Of a DNA stretch of 64,000 nt, positions 44,553-54,426 are shown piece after piece. Position 1 is the stretch's first letter; each line of letters starts with the position of its first letter. Below the pieces are notes generated by a model. The model had not been told where the DNA came from, did no database searches, and saw only the letters and a list, made by a program, of their open reading frames with translations. The stretch is from Martinezella calliandrae (GTDB lineage: Bacteria; Pseudomonadota; Alphaproteobacteria; Rhizobiales; Rhizobiaceae): positions 1 to 64,000 of the forward strand of contig NZ_JARFYN010000008.1 of the NCBI RefSeq assembly GCF_030272695.1. Direction: 5' to 3'. Both the position numbers and the translations under genes were made by a program.

Positions 44553-44971
44553 TCTGTCTGATCCTGCTTTTCCGTTGAAAAGGATAGCCGTCATATAGGT
44601 CCGAACGACGATCAAGAAAACAGCGGCACAAAGGATTTCATGACTATCGTCATCATGTTATCCGGGCGCAGCGCGAAGGCCGTGTTCTTTTTAACACGCT
44701 CGATAGATATTCTTCAGAGTGTCTTTATTGCCACTCAAAAACAGCGCGAAACTTCAATAAAAAATTAACTAATAATTTCATAATTTTGTTCGGACTAAAC
44801 CGCGAAGGACGCTTCGGCTTCGTCACACAAAGTTGAGACATTGAACGAAAGGCGGGTCTGGCCGTTTTAATTCTAATGGTTAAACGGTGTTTCGAACATC
44901 GTGGCCGAGTTGAACTGAAAACAGCGCCGTCTGCCTCGAGGCTACCGCATGACACGGGGACTGATTAGAGA
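44553..44971. other. Intergenic region, 419 nt, no gene
   Basis: The region between divergent fumC and the L,D-transpeptidase gene. The middle (about 44700-44800) is distinctly A/T-rich. A small hairpin GTGTT/AACAC lies at about 44687-44702. Short ORFs on the minus strand here have no recognisable features. It should contain the two promoters and a long leader for the transpeptidase gene. Confidence 0.5.
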
Positions 44972-46870
44972 ATGAAACTTGTCACTAAAGCCGCAGCATC
45001 CGTTCTGGCGCTTTCCTGCTGCATCTCCGCCGCCGGCACGACCTGCGCAAATGCCATGACCCTCATGGACTTCATTCGCGGGGGCCAAGGGCGCCAGGAG
45101 AGCACGCAGGTCTCTGCTCCGCTCAACGCCAATCGCGGTCAACCGGGCCTTCGCTCCGTCGCGCCGGTGCAGACAAAAGAGCCGCTCCCCACGGTCAGCG
45201 CGCCGAAATATTACACCTACAAGCCCGAGCCTATGCGCCTCGTGGCATCCGACCGCTTTGCCGATCCGGTGGTGACCGGGGCCGTTGCGGACGCGTCGAC
45301 GACGCCGGTCGCCGTCGATACCAGCGCTTCGCAGCGTCGCTTCCTGACCGACGCTCGCGTGATGGCGACGAATGACATCGCCAAGGCGCTCGAGGCCTAT
45401 TATGCCGACCAAAGCAAGCCGCTGCTCTGGGTTGCCGACAATGTCATCAACGACAAAGCGAAAGCAGCCATGGCTGTTCTGGCCGATGCCGGCTCCGTCG
45501 GCCTCGATCCGGCCGATTATGCCGTTCAAGCCCCAAGCTTCGATCCCGCAAGTGTCGATCCGACCATGCGTGGCCGTGCCTTGATGCAATTCGAGCTTGC
45601 ACTTTCCGGCAAGGTGCTGATGTTCGTCCAGGATACGGTTCGCGGTCGTCTCGACCCGAACAAGATCTCCGGTTATCACGATTTCAAGCGCAAGGACGTC
45701 GATCTGGCGCCCATTCTCGGCCTGCTGCAGGCAAGCTCGGATGTTAGCGCCTATCTCAACGGCCGCAGTCCTTCGAACCAGGAGTTCATGGAACTGAAGG
45801 CCGAGCTTGCCAAGCTTCGTGGCGAAAGCAGCGATGGCGCCCATATCTCCATCGCGTTGAACGGTACCCTGAAACCGGGCGGCAGCTCGCCGGAGATGGC
45901 CAACATCGTCAAGGCCATCCAGCAACGCGGTTCGGACGCGCTGAAGGTCAAGAACGCCGTCACGCTGGCGGCCTATGCTGGCACACCTGACTATACGCCG
46001 GAGCTCGTCTCGCTGGTCGAAGACTTTCAGAAGGAAAAGGGCCTGACATCAGACGGCGTTATCGGCCAGTCTTCCGTTCGCGCGATGGTCGGCGAAAATA
46101 GCGACGTGAAGATCCAGAAGCTGGTCATCGCCATGGAGCAGTTGCGCTGGCTGCCGAACGAGCTTGGCCCGCGCTATGTTTTCATCAACCAGCCGGCCTT
46201 CATGGTCTACTATCACAACAACAACCAGGAACAGCTGTCGATGCGTGTCGTCGTCGGCGGCAAGCAGCATCAGACCTTCTTCTTCGAGAACCAGATCCAG
46301 ACTGTTGAATTCAACCCATTCTGGGGTGTTCCGCAGTCGATCATCATCAACGAGATGCTGCCGAAGCTTCGTGGCGATCCGAACTATCTCGACCGCATGG
46401 GCTATCAGGTCGAGGTCGGCGGCCATGCGGTCGCGTCTTCCAGCGTCGACTGGTACGGCTCTACCAAAAATGTCTCCGTCCGCCAGCCGCCGAGCAGCGA
46501 CAATGCACTGGGCGAACTGAAGATCCTCTTCCCGAACTCGCACGCGATCTACATGCATGACACGCCGCAAAAGAGCTTCTTCAAGAAGGATATGCGTGCG
46601 CTCAGCCACGGCTGCGTCCGCCTTGCCGACCCGCGCGCCATGGCAGCTGCCGTCATGAACACGACGGTCGACGATATCGCAAAGCAGATCGCCACCGGCC
46701 AGAACAAGGCCGTGCCCGTACCGCAGAAAATCCCGATCTACATCGCTTACTTCACCGCCTGGCCGAATAAGGACGGCGTCGTGCAGTATTTCAACGATGT
46801 CTACGATCGCGATGCGGCAACGCAGACGGCGCTCGACGCGACGACCAAGGCGCGGTCGGCTCAGATCTGA
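44972..46870 (+). CDS. L,D-transpeptidase, YcbB/LdtD-like
   Basis: A 632-residue periplasmic enzyme with a signal peptide (MKLVTKAAASVLALSCCISA, cleavage near ANA). A substrate-capping region contains a peptidoglycan-binding helix set (YTPELVSLVEDFQKEKGLTS, DGVIGQSSVRAM). The YkuD catalytic domain includes HDTPQKSFFKKDMRALSHGC then VRLADPRAMA, with the nucleophile Cys at about 548. It makes 3-3 cross-links in murein or attaches proteins to it. Rhizobiales use such enzymes heavily in polar growth. It is followed by a strong terminator. Confidence 0.92.
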   Translation: MKLVTKAAASVLALSCCISAAGTTCANAMTLMDFIRGGQGRQESTQVSAPLNANRGQPGLRSVAPVQTKEPLPTVSAPKYYTYKPEPMRLVASDRFADPVVTGAVADASTTPVAVDTSASQRRFLTDARVMATNDIAKALEAYYADQSKPLLWVADNVINDKAKAAMAVLADAGSVGLDPADYAVQAPSFDPASVDPTMRGRALMQFELALSGKVLMFVQDTVRGRLDPNKISGYHDFKRKDVDLAPILGLLQASSDVSAYLNGRSPSNQEFMELKAELAKLRGESSDGAHISIALNGTLKPGGSSPEMANIVKAIQQRGSDALKVKNAVTLAAYAGTPDYTPELVSLVEDFQKEKGLTSDGVIGQSSVRAMVGENSDVKIQKLVIAMEQLRWLPNELGPRYVFINQPAFMVYYHNNNQEQLSMRVVVGGKQHQTFFFENQIQTVEFNPFWGVPQSIIINEMLPKLRGDPNYLDRMGYQVEVGGHAVASSSVDWYGSTKNVSVRQPPSSDNALGELKILFPNSHAIYMHDTPQKSFFKKDMRALSHGCVRLADPRAMAAAVMNTTVDDIAKQIATGQNKAVPVPQKIPIYIAYFTAWPNKDGVVQYFNDVYDRDAATQTALDATTKARSAQI

Positions 46871-46895
46871 TTGGGGATGAGACTAAGTATACCAG

Positions 46896-46920
46896 GAGGC
46901 GGCCATTCGGCCGCCTCTTT
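46896..46920 (+). terminator. Terminator after the L,D-transpeptidase gene
   Basis: GAGGCGGCC (46896-46904), ATTC, GGCCGCCTC (46909-46917), then TTTG. A perfect 9-bp stem; gph ends from the other side at 46923, so it may serve both genes. Confidence 0.8.
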
Positions 46921-46922
46921 GT

Positions 46923-47597
46923 CTATGCAGCCAAAAGGTCGCGGACGAGCGCCGGTGTTAGCTCGTCATAGTGGGTGATGACCCGGTTCGGGCCGAGGGT
47001 ATCGACACTCACATCCGAATAGCCGAAGGGGACAGCGATGGAAGGGACGCCGGCATTGCGGGCAACCAGAATGTCGTTGATACTGTCGCCGATCATCACG
47101 GTGCGGCGAAGGTCACCGCCGGCTCGTTCCACGGTGCCGATCAGGTGCTCCGCATTCGGCTTGCGAACGGTGAAAGTATCGCCCCCGGTGATCGCCTCGA
47201 AATAGTGGGTGAGCCCCAGCCGCTCCAGAAGGGTGCACGCGAGCTGCTCCATCTTGTTCGTGCAGACAGCGAACTTGTAGCCTTGTGCCTTCAAGGCGTC
47301 CAATGCCGCAAGCAGACCCGGATAGGGCTGCGTCAGGCCAGGCATCGTCTCGATATAGTGCTCGATGAATCGCTGCAACAATGTCGGCAGTTCCTCCGAC
47401 TTCAGGATATAGCCTTGCAGCTTGCAGGCGCGTTCGATCATGACCTGGGCGCCATTGCCGACAAGATAGGTCAGGTCGCTGTAGTTGACCGGCGCCAGTT
47501 TCAATGCGGCAATCGTATGGTTGAGGCTTTCGACGAGATCCGCGTGGGTATCGAGCAGCGTGCCGTCGAGATCGAATACGACAAGGGGAGATTTCAC
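46923..47597 (-). CDS. gph: Phosphoglycolate phosphatase
   Basis: A 224-residue HAD-family phosphatase. Motif 1 is VVFDLDGTLLDTHADLVESL with the two catalytic aspartates, and there is a four-helix cap. Motif 3 is KPNAEHLIGTV and motif 4 GDSINDILVARNAGVPSIAV. It removes 2-phosphoglycolate formed by photorespiration-like side reactions or by DNA repair. The GTG at 47597 gives VKSPLVVFDLDG, the usual start; the longer frame begins with TTG. It is divergent from rpiA. Confidence 0.88.
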   Translation of the reverse strand: MKSPLVVFDLDGTLLDTHADLVESLNHTIAALKLAPVNYSDLTYLVGNGAQVMIERACKLQGYILKSEELPTLLQRFIEHYIETMPGLTQPYPGLLAALDALKAQGYKFAVCTNKMEQLACTLLERLGLTHYFEAITGGDTFTVRKPNAEHLIGTVERAGGDLRRTVMIGDSINDILVARNAGVPSIAVPFGYSDVSVDTLGPNRVITHYDELTPALVRDLLAA

Positions 47598-47792
47598 GAG
47601 GAATCGGCCTTTGGGTAAGAAGAACAAGCAGGTCTTCCGAGTTAGAAGATCAGGCTGGCAATTGCAACCGAAGGCTCCGCAAGCTTGTCCGAATATGGCC
47701 GCTGATTTCTAAGCGGTGCCGTTATTTTGGCTTTCGTTTGCCAGGAGAGCCGTGTAAACAGCACACCAACGCAACAATGGGAGCAGTGGCGC

Positions 47793-48494
47793 ATGGACGC
47801 CCGCCAAATGAAGATCGAGGCTGCAAGGGCGGCTCTGACCTATGTCGGGAGCGGCACGCGGCTCGGCATCGGCACGGGCAGCACGGCGGAAGAGTTCGTT
47901 CGGTTGCTCGCAGAGAAAGTGGCGGCAGGCCTTGCAATCGAGGGCGTTGCGACCTCCGAGCGGACGGCCAGGCTTTGTGTCGAACTCGGCGTGCCGATGA
48001 AATCGCTCGATGAACTTCCCGAGCTTGATCTCACCATCGACGGCGCCGACGAGGTGGACGGTGCTCTACGTCTGATCAAAGGCGGTGGAGGCGCGTTGCT
48101 GCGCGAAAAGATCGTCGCAGCTTCGTCGGCTCGGATGATCGTCATTGCCGACGAAAGCAAGGTCGTCGAGACCCTTGGCGCTTTTGCGCTGCCGATCGAG
48201 GTCAATCCGTTTGGCCTCGTTTCCACGCGTATCCTGATCGAGAAGGCCGCATCCCGTCTTGGCCTTTCCGGCGCACTCAACCTTCGCCGGTCGGGTGATC
48301 GCAACTTCATGACCGACGGTGGACATTTCATTATCGACGCATCTTTTGGCCGCATTCCTGATGCAGAGGCGCTGTCGATTGAGCTGCATTCGATTCCCGG
48401 TGTTGTCGAACACGGGCTCTTCATCAACATGGCGACACTTGCGATCATTGCCGGTCCGGCCGGCGCGCACACGTTGCAGGCGAACAATACATAG
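47793..48494 (+). CDS. rpiA: Ribose-5-phosphate isomerase A
   Basis: A 233-residue enzyme of the pentose-phosphate pathway that interconverts ribose-5-phosphate and ribulose-5-phosphate. [60 protein letters not shown] and [14 protein letters not shown] are family motifs with the catalytic Asp/Glu/Lys set. The ATG at 47793 ([10 protein letters not shown]) is chosen. A DUF2059 gene follows 13 nt on and is likely co-transcribed. Confidence 0.94.
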   Translation: MDARQMKIEAARAALTYVGSGTRLGIGTGSTAEEFVRLLAEKVAAGLAIEGVATSERTARLCVELGVPMKSLDELPELDLTIDGADEVDGALRLIKGGGGALLREKIVAASSARMIVIADESKVVETLGAFALPIEVNPFGLVSTRILIEKAASRLGLSGALNLRRSGDRNFMTDGGHFIIDASFGRIPDAEALSIELHSIPGVVEHGLFINMATLAIIAGPAGAHTLQANNT

Positions 48495-48507
48495 GAGCAC
48501 TGAACTC

Positions 48508-49092
48508 ATGATCAAAATTGCGGGTCTTGGCCGTTTTGCCGCTGCGACCATCGTTCTTTCAGGCATCGCGCTCGGTTCCGCCAGCGCTCAGGAAGTCACG
48601 GAAGATCAGATCAAGGCCGCACGGGCTGCTATCAACGCGCTAGGCATCACGAACCAGTTCGACAATATCCTGCCGAATCTCGCCGAGCAGCTGAAGAGCA
48701 CGATGATCCAGGCTAATCCGAACTTCGGTGACGCCATCAATTCGTCCGTCGACGCAACCGCGCTTGCTCTGGCGCCGCGCCGCGCCGACCTCGAGCGGGA
48801 AGCGGCTGTGACCTATGCGAAGGCTTTCACTGCCGACGAGCTGAAGGCGATCGCCGATTTCTACAACTCGCCGGCCGGCAAGAAGCTCCTCAAGGACGGC
48901 CCGATTGCAACGCGCGAGCTCTATAAGGCCGCTGACATCTGGGGGCAGGGCATCTCGCGCGATCTAGCCAACCAAAGCAGCGACGCTCTGCAAAAGGTGG
49001 TGAAGGCCCCGATCACTCCCGCGCCGACAGATGCCGACAATGCTCAGCCGGCAACAGCGGCTCCGGCACAGAAGCCGGCAGCGAAGAAGTAA
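48508..49092 (+). CDS. DUF2059 secreted protein
   Basis: A 194-residue protein with a signal peptide (about 1-30, ending ASAQE). The helical DUF2059 domain includes FDNILPNLAEQLKSTMIQAN, AVTYAKAFTADELKAIADFY and NSPAGKKLLKDGP. An Ala/Pro-rich tail ends in KKPAAKK-like residues. It is periplasmic and of unknown function. It lies between rpiA and gor, and a strong terminator follows it, so rpiA-DUF2059 is one unit. Confidence 0.88.
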   Translation: MIKIAGLGRFAAATIVLSGIALGSASAQEVTEDQIKAARAAINALGITNQFDNILPNLAEQLKSTMIQANPNFGDAINSSVDATALALAPRRADLEREAAVTYAKAFTADELKAIADFYNSPAGKKLLKDGPIATRELYKAADIWGQGISRDLANQSSDALQKVVKAPITPAPTDADNAQPATAAPAQKPAAKK

Positions 49093-49136
49093 GCTCGATC
49101 CCGTCCATGATCTGATCCGAAAATCGCTTCACTTCC

Positions 49137-49170
49137 AAAGCCCGGATATTATTTCCGGGCTTTTCTTTTT
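49137..49170 (+). terminator. Terminator after DUF2059
   Basis: AAAGCCCGGA (49137-49146) and TCCGGGCTTT (49154-49163) form a perfect 10-bp stem followed by TCTTTTT. It closes the rpiA unit 74 nt before gor. Confidence 0.88.
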
Positions 49171-49243
49171 CCGCTTCGAAATCCTATATCAGGGGCGACC
49201 CTTTTTCGCGTCTCGCGCAGCTTGATTTTTCTAGGAGTATCCG

Positions 49244-50629
49244 ATGCCTTCCTTTGATTTCGATCTTTTCGTCATTGGCGGCGGTTCGGGAGGTGTGCGC
49301 AGCGCGCGTGTCGCCGCATCGCTCGGAAGGAAGGTCGGCATCGCCGAAGAGTATCGCTATGGCGGCACCTGCGTCATCCGTGGCTGTGTGCCGAAGAAGC
49401 TCTTCGTCTACGCCTCGCAATTTAGCGAGCATTTTGAGGATGCTGCCGGCTTCGGCTGGACAGTCGGCGAAAGCACATTCGACTGGAAGAAGCTGATCGA
49501 GGCGAAGGACAAGGAAATCGCCCGCCTAGAAGGGCTCTATCGCAAGGGTCTCGACAACGCCAAGGCCGAAATCTTCGATACGCGCGCCGAGCTCATCGAT
49601 GCTCATACGATCCGCCTACTGAAGAGCGGCAGGATCGTCACCGCCGAAACGATCCTCGTCGCCACCGGCGGTACGCCGAACCTGCATCCGGCGCTGCCTG
49701 GCCACGAGCTCTGCATCTCCTCCAACGAGGCTTTCCATTTGGAGCAACTGCCGAAATCGATCCTGATTGCCGGCGGCGGCTATATCGCCGTGGAATTCGC
49801 CAATATCTTCCATGGGCTCGGTGTCGAGACAACATTGATCTATCGCGGAGCCGAGATCCTGTCGCGTTTCGACCAGGACCTGCGCAAGGGCCTGCATGAG
49901 GCAATGGAGGCCAAGGGCATCCGCATCCTCTGCCATGACATCATTGCAAGCGTGACGAAGACGGAAGACGGCTTGGGCGTTCTTACAAAGAACGACAAGG
50001 TTTTGAAGGTAGACACGGTGATGCTGGCGCTTGGCCGCACGCCGAATACCAAGAATATCGGGCTCGACGCTGCGGGCGTGGCAGTCAACGAACTCGGCGC
50101 TATCGTCGTCGACGAATATTCGCGGACTTCGGTGCCGAACATCTATGCGCTTGGCGATGTCACCGATCGGGTACAATTGACGCCCGTGGCGATCCATGAG
50201 GCCATGTGCTTCATCGAGACCGTCTACAAGGACAATCCTACCCGTCCCGATCACGAATTGATCCCGACTGCCGTCTTCTCACAGCCGGAGATTGGCACAG
50301 TCGGCCTGACCGAAGAGGACGCCGCCAAGCGTTATCCGGAACTCGAAGTCTTTCGCGCCCAGTTCAGACCGATGAAGGCGACACTATCTGGCCGCAACGA
50401 GAAGACGATCATGAAGCTGATCGTCAATGCCGCCGATCGCAAGGTGATCGGCGCGCACATTCTCGGCCATGACGCCGGCGAGATGGCGCAATTGCTTGGC
50501 ATTCCCGTGAAGGCCGGCTGCACAAAGGAAGATTTCGACCGCACCATGGCAGTACATCCCACGGCCTCCGAGGAACTGGTAACGATGTATACGCCAAGCT
50601 ATCGCATCCGCAACGGCGTGCGGGTATAG
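49244..50629 (+). CDS. gor: Glutathione-disulfide reductase
   Basis: A 461-residue flavoenzyme that reduces glutathione disulfide with NADPH. The FAD site is FVIGGGSGGVRSARVAASLG. The redox-active disulfide is GGTCVIRGCVPKKLFVYAS. The NADPH site is ILIAGGGYIAVEFANIFHGL. The interface ends with TMAVHPTASEELVTMY, with the catalytic His. Length is normal. A short ribosome site (AGGAG) precedes the ATG. Confidence 0.95.
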   Translation: MPSFDFDLFVIGGGSGGVRSARVAASLGRKVGIAEEYRYGGTCVIRGCVPKKLFVYASQFSEHFEDAAGFGWTVGESTFDWKKLIEAKDKEIARLEGLYRKGLDNAKAEIFDTRAELIDAHTIRLLKSGRIVTAETILVATGGTPNLHPALPGHELCISSNEAFHLEQLPKSILIAGGGYIAVEFANIFHGLGVETTLIYRGAEILSRFDQDLRKGLHEAMEAKGIRILCHDIIASVTKTEDGLGVLTKNDKVLKVDTVMLALGRTPNTKNIGLDAAGVAVNELGAIVVDEYSRTSVPNIYALGDVTDRVQLTPVAIHEAMCFIETVYKDNPTRPDHELIPTAVFSQPEIGTVGLTEEDAAKRYPELEVFRAQFRPMKATLSGRNEKTIMKLIVNAADRKVIGAHILGHDAGEMAQLLGIPVKAGCTKEDFDRTMAVHPTASEELVTMYTPSYRIRNGVRV

Positions 50630-50774
50630 GAATAGGCTAGTAATTCCACCGCGCATAAAAGACCAACCGAGCAGTTGGTCCGCCTTTGCAAGAGGCGGGC
50701 AAAGGTTTATAAGCGCGCGTTATTTGTGACGGCGGGCACTTGGCGAAGACCGAGTGCGGAAACAGGTGAGTGAG

Positions 50775-52148
50775 ATGGCAGAAAATTGGACACCGAGCAG
50801 TTGGCGGCAAAAACCGATCCAGCAGGTGCCGGAATATCCGGATCAGGCAGCGCTGGCAGCCACGGAAGCACAGCTTGCAAGCTACCCGCCGCTCGTTTTT
50901 GCCGGTGAAGCTCGCCGTCTGAAGGCACATCTTGCCAATGTCGCCGAAGGTAACGGTTTCCTGCTGCAGGGCGGAGACTGCGCCGAAAGCTTCGCCGAGC
51001 ACGGCGCCGACACGATACGCGATTTCTTCCGGGCATTCCTGCAGATGGCTGTCGTCTTGACATTTGGTGCGCAGCTGCCTGTCGTAAAGGTCGGCCGCAT
51101 TGCCGGTCAATTCGCCAAGCCGCGCTCTTCGGCCGTCGAGACCCAGGATGGCGTGACGCTGCCGAGCTATCGCGGCGACATCGTCAATGGCATCGAGTTC
51201 ACTCAGGAAGCGCGTATCCCCAATCCGGAGCGCCAACTGATGGCTTATCGCCAGTCGGCCGCGACGCTCAATCTCCTGCGCGCTTTCGCCATGGGTGGCT
51301 ATGCCAACCTCGAGAACGTGCACAAGTGGATGCTCGGTTTCGTCAAGGACAGCCCGCAGGGCGAGCGCTACCGCAAGCTCGCCGACCGCATCAGCGAGAC
51401 CATGGACTTCATGAAGGCGATCGGCATCACCGCCGAGAGCAATCCAAGTCTGCGCGAGACGGATTTCTTCACCAGCCATGAAGCACTGTTGCTCGGCTAT
51501 GAGGAAGCGTTCACGCGCGTCGATTCTACCTCGGGCGACTGGTACGCGACCTCCGGTCACATGATCTGGATCGGCGACCGCACCCGCCAGGCCGACCACG
51601 CCCATGTGGAGTATTTCCGCGGCATCAAAAATCCACTCGGCCTGAAGTGTGGTCCTTCGCTGCAGGCTGACGATCTGCTGAACCTCATCGATATCCTTAA
51701 CCCTTCCAACGAGGCCGGCCGCCTGACGCTGATCTGCCGTTTCGGCCACGAAAAGGTTGCCGACAATCTGCCGCGTCTCATTCGCGCGGTCGAGCGCGAA
51801 GGCCGCAAGGTCGTCTGGTCCTGCGATCCGATGCATGGCAACACGATTACGCTCAACAACTACAAGACGCGGCCGTTCGAGCGCATCCTGTCGGAAGTCG
51901 AAAGCTTCTTCCAGATACACCGCGCGGAAGGCACGCATCCGGGCGGCATCCATATCGAGATGACCGGCAAGGACGTCACCGAATGCACGGGTGGCGCCCG
52001 CGCCGTCACGGCCGATGATTTGCAAGATCGCTACCATACGCATTGCGATCCGCGCCTCAATGCCGATCAGGCCTTGGAGCTTGCCTTCCTGCTCGCCGAA
52101 CGCATGAAGGGCGGCCGGGACGAGAAGCGTCTGCGCGCGCACGGCTGA
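50775..52148 (+). CDS. aroG: 3-deoxy-7-phosphoheptulonate synthase, class II
   Basis: A 457-residue plant-type DAHP synthase, first step of the shikimate pathway: condenses phosphoenolpyruvate and erythrose-4-phosphate. [65 protein letters not shown] and [20 protein letters not shown] carry the substrate and metal-binding residues. The ATG at 50775 ([10 protein letters not shown]) is chosen over 50754. It is a single gene with a terminator behind it. Confidence 0.95.
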   Translation: MAENWTPSSWRQKPIQQVPEYPDQAALAATEAQLASYPPLVFAGEARRLKAHLANVAEGNGFLLQGGDCAESFAEHGADTIRDFFRAFLQMAVVLTFGAQLPVVKVGRIAGQFAKPRSSAVETQDGVTLPSYRGDIVNGIEFTQEARIPNPERQLMAYRQSAATLNLLRAFAMGGYANLENVHKWMLGFVKDSPQGERYRKLADRISETMDFMKAIGITAESNPSLRETDFFTSHEALLLGYEEAFTRVDSTSGDWYATSGHMIWIGDRTRQADHAHVEYFRGIKNPLGLKCGPSLQADDLLNLIDILNPSNEAGRLTLICRFGHEKVADNLPRLIRAVEREGRKVVWSCDPMHGNTITLNNYKTRPFERILSEVESFFQIHRAEGTHPGGIHIEMTGKDVTECTGGARAVTADDLQDRYHTHCDPRLNADQALELAFLLAERMKGGRDEKRLRAHG

Positions 52149-52178
52149 TCGCGAGCTCTAGGAAAACATATTTTGCGA

Positions 52179-52210
52179 ACGGGCCGGCTCATGCCGGCCC
52201 GTTTGCTTTT
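52179..52210 (+). terminator. Terminator after aroG
   Basis: ACGGGCCGGC (52179-52188), TCAT, GCCGGCCCGT (52193-52202), followed by TTGCTTTT. A perfect 10-bp stem 30 nt past the stop. Confidence 0.85.
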
Positions 52211-52310
52211 CTGCTTTCGCAATCAATCTCGCTGAAGCCTGCTTCATTTCTTTGCATTTGACGCAACCGGCATCGTCGTCGAAGCTGCCATGAAAAGAAG
52301 AGGAGTGAGC

Positions 52311-52736
52311 ATGAATATTGAACATACCGGCGCTTGCCTTTGCGGCAGCGTCCGTTTCAAGACATACGGGCCTTTGCGGGAGGTTGTTGCTTGTCACTGC
52401 TCGCAGTGCCGCAAGCAGACGGGGCTTTACTACGCTGCGACCAACGTTGCGCTCGGCAATATCACGATCGAAGGGGAGGAGGCGATCACCTGGTATCGTG
52501 CCAGCTCCTTTGCTCGTCGCGGTTTCTGCCGAACTTGCGGTTCCGCGCTTTTCTGGGTGGCTGATAACGCCGAGGAAATCTCGATCATGGCGGGTCTCTT
52601 CGACCGGCCGAGCGACCTGAAGCTTGCCTACCATATCTATTGCGCCGACAAAGGCGACTTCTACGAAATCACCGATGATCTGCCGCAGTACCGACAGGGC
52701 CGTCCGGGACTGCTGACAGCCGGGCCTTCGGATTAG
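52311..52736 (+). CDS. GFA (glutathione-dependent formaldehyde-activating) family protein
   Basis: A 141-residue zinc protein: GACLCGSVRFKTYGPLREVV, ACHCSQCRKQTGLYYAATNV, and RRGFCRTCGSALFW supply the usual seven cysteines for two zinc sites. The family is named after an enzyme forming S-hydroxymethylglutathione, but most members have unproven activity. The ATG at 52311 has AGAGGAG upstream. Confidence 0.9.
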   Translation: MNIEHTGACLCGSVRFKTYGPLREVVACHCSQCRKQTGLYYAATNVALGNITIEGEEAITWYRASSFARRGFCRTCGSALFWVADNAEEISIMAGLFDRPSDLKLAYHIYCADKGDFYEITDDLPQYRQGRPGLLTAGPSD

Positions 52737-52872
52737 GTTCGTGTCGATAAGCGCGATGCGTCCGAAGGGTTCGAACCGGCGCGGAGACGTCATCATCCGT
52801 TGATGGATTTCTCCGTCATCAAAGCCCGCATAGTCCTTGGTCAGCACGGCCTGGAGAAGGGGGCCGATCCGA

Positions 52873-53064
52873 TCACCGCGCGATATAAAGGAACGCGCTG
52901 ACGACAGAGACGCCGCCAACCGGGGCAAGAAATAGGAACAGGAGTTCAAGTCCAAGCGCCCACATCAGCAACTTCTGCTGCCCTGGCGTCAAACGCGGAG
53001 GCTTCTTTTCGGGTTCCCCAGGGGGCCCTCTTCTTTGATAGAACCCGCTCAAATCGCGATACAT
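52873..53064 (-). CDS. Unknown single-helix membrane mini-protein
   Basis: A 63-residue protein: a basic, proline-rich cytoplasmic start (MYRDLSGFYQRRGPPGEPEK) and one or two hydrophobic stretches (about 36-60). The ATG at 53064 is chosen because GGAGG sits 5 nt before it; 53079 is in frame but lacks a ribosome site. No family recognised. Confidence 0.6.
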   Translation of the reverse strand: MYRDLSGFYQRRGPPGEPEKKPPRLTPGQQKLLMWALGLELLFLFLAPVGGVSVVSAFLYIAR

Positions 53065-53162
53065 TTTCGCCTCCATCATTTATGGAGAAACCATGGTTGC
53101 CGCACTTAGTTCCTGCGATTGCTTTTTAGGCGAGCGCCACACCTCATACCGCTGGCATTAAG

Positions 53163-53753
53163 ATGTTTCGCCTTGAAGAACAGTGCAGTTTCGAACAGGT
53201 CATCAAGAAGAGTACGTTTCGCGCCGTCGCAATCCCTATCGGTTCCGAGGATACAGCAAAACCAGCTCTTCAAACCATTGCCGCAGCTACAGGGGCCAAT
53301 CACAATTGCTGGGCCTGGCGCATCGGACAAGCCTACCGTTTTTCAGACGACGGTGAGCCGGGCGGTACGGCCGGAAAGCCAATATTGGCGGCAATCGACG
53401 GGCAATCGATCGATTGTGTGCTTTTGGTGGTTTCCAGGTGGTTCGGCGGCATACTGCTCGGGACGGGAGGTCTCGTGCGAGCCTATGGCGGCACCGCTGC
53501 GGCTTGCCTGCGGGCAGCAAAGCTTACCGCCTTTTTGCCAATGATTGCGGGGCAAGCGAACATTCAGTTTGGCGATTTGGCGCTCGTGAAGGCACGCCTC
53601 GCCTCTCTCGATCAGGTTCGCGTCGTCGAACAACACTTCACCAATGAAGGTTGCGATGCGACAATTGAGCTGCCCCAAGCTGATTTCCAAGCCGTGGCAC
53701 AACTCATTAATGATCTTACCAATGGGCGCTCGGTGCTCCGCACAGGCGATTGA
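53163..53753 (+). CDS. YigZ/IMPACT (UPF0029) family protein
   Basis: A 196-residue protein. The UPF0029 core reads KKSTFRAVAIPIGSEDTAKP, then FSDDGEPGGTAGKPILAAID and VVSRWFGGILLGTGGLVRAY, GGTAAACLRAA. The family includes E. coli YigZ and eukaryotic IMPACT, a regulator of the Gcn2 stress pathway; the bacterial role is unclear. It is convergent with the DUF1003 gene. Confidence 0.9.
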   Translation: MFRLEEQCSFEQVIKKSTFRAVAIPIGSEDTAKPALQTIAAATGANHNCWAWRIGQAYRFSDDGEPGGTAGKPILAAIDGQSIDCVLLVVSRWFGGILLGTGGLVRAYGGTAAACLRAAKLTAFLPMIAGQANIQFGDLALVKARLASLDQVRVVEQHFTNEGCDATIELPQADFQAVAQLINDLTNGRSVLRTGD

Positions 53754-53796
53754 CCTCGCACCGATCGGTTGCCCCAGCACATATATCAATATGCTT

Positions 53797-54345
53797 TTAG
53801 ATGATCGGCCTTTCGCCGCTCTTGTCTTCGATTCTCCGGTTGAGCTCTACGAATTCCTCGCGCAGGGCTGCAAGCTCCGTCAATACACGCAGGTCGATCT
53901 TCTGGTGCAGCGAGAGCACTTCCAGTTCAGCCTTGAGATTGACTTCGTAGTCCTTCGCGGCCTCGAAGCGGTCGCGTTCAGCCTGGCGATTCTGTGACAT
54001 CATGATGATCGGGGCCTGGATCGCCGCGAGCATGGAAAGGACGAGGTTGAGGAAGATAAAGGGGTAGGGGTCGAAGGCGCGGGTGGCGAGCACGATCGTG
54101 TTGATGACGCACCAGACGACGAGAAAAGCAAGGAACGCCAATATGAACGACCAGGAGCCGCCGACGCGGGCAATGCTGTCTGCGAGGCGCTCGCCGACGG
54201 ATGCCTTGGCCGAGAAGGCGGCGTTGATGTCGGTGGAAACGATTTTCCGCTCATGCGCCTTTTTCAGCACGCGCTTTTCGATATCGCCGAGCTCGTCGGC
54301 GGTCTTGTCGAAATGCTGATGAACGAAATTGGGTAAATTATACAT
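53797..54345 (-). CDS. DUF1003 membrane protein
   Basis: A 182-residue protein with two membrane helices around GSWSFILAFLAFLVVWCVIN and PYPFIFLNLVLSMLAAIQAP, the DUF1003 signature, followed by MMSQNRQAERDRFEAAKDYE and a coiled-coil tail. The function is unknown. The ATG at 54345 (MYNLPNFVHQ) follows GGAGTG; the longer start at 54408 is rejected. Confidence 0.87.
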   Translation of the reverse strand: MYNLPNFVHQHFDKTADELGDIEKRVLKKAHERKIVSTDINAAFSAKASVGERLADSIARVGGSWSFILAFLAFLVVWCVINTIVLATRAFDPYPFIFLNLVLSMLAAIQAPIIMMSQNRQAERDRFEAAKDYEVNLKAELEVLSLHQKIDLRVLTELAALREEFVELNRRIEDKSGERPII

Positions 54346-54426
54346 GGGAACACTCCGAAGACTTGATCGCTTTCGGCGCAAGTATTCGATTGCCCAGTGG
54401 AAACGCAATGCGGAAATTGCCGCTGC

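Noticed and set aside
50637..52142. 501-codon open frame antisense to aroG
   Set aside because: Shadow of the class II DAHP synthase; no domain in the antisense product.
52158..52955. 265-codon open frame on the minus strand across the GFA gene
   Set aside because: Mostly antisense to GFA. The part beyond it (52737-52872) reads openly but matches no family I know.
53106..53330. Cys-rich 74-residue ORF antisense to yigZ
   Set aside because: It lies opposite the start of a well-supported YigZ gene and has no ribosome site; the cysteines arise from the antisense frame.
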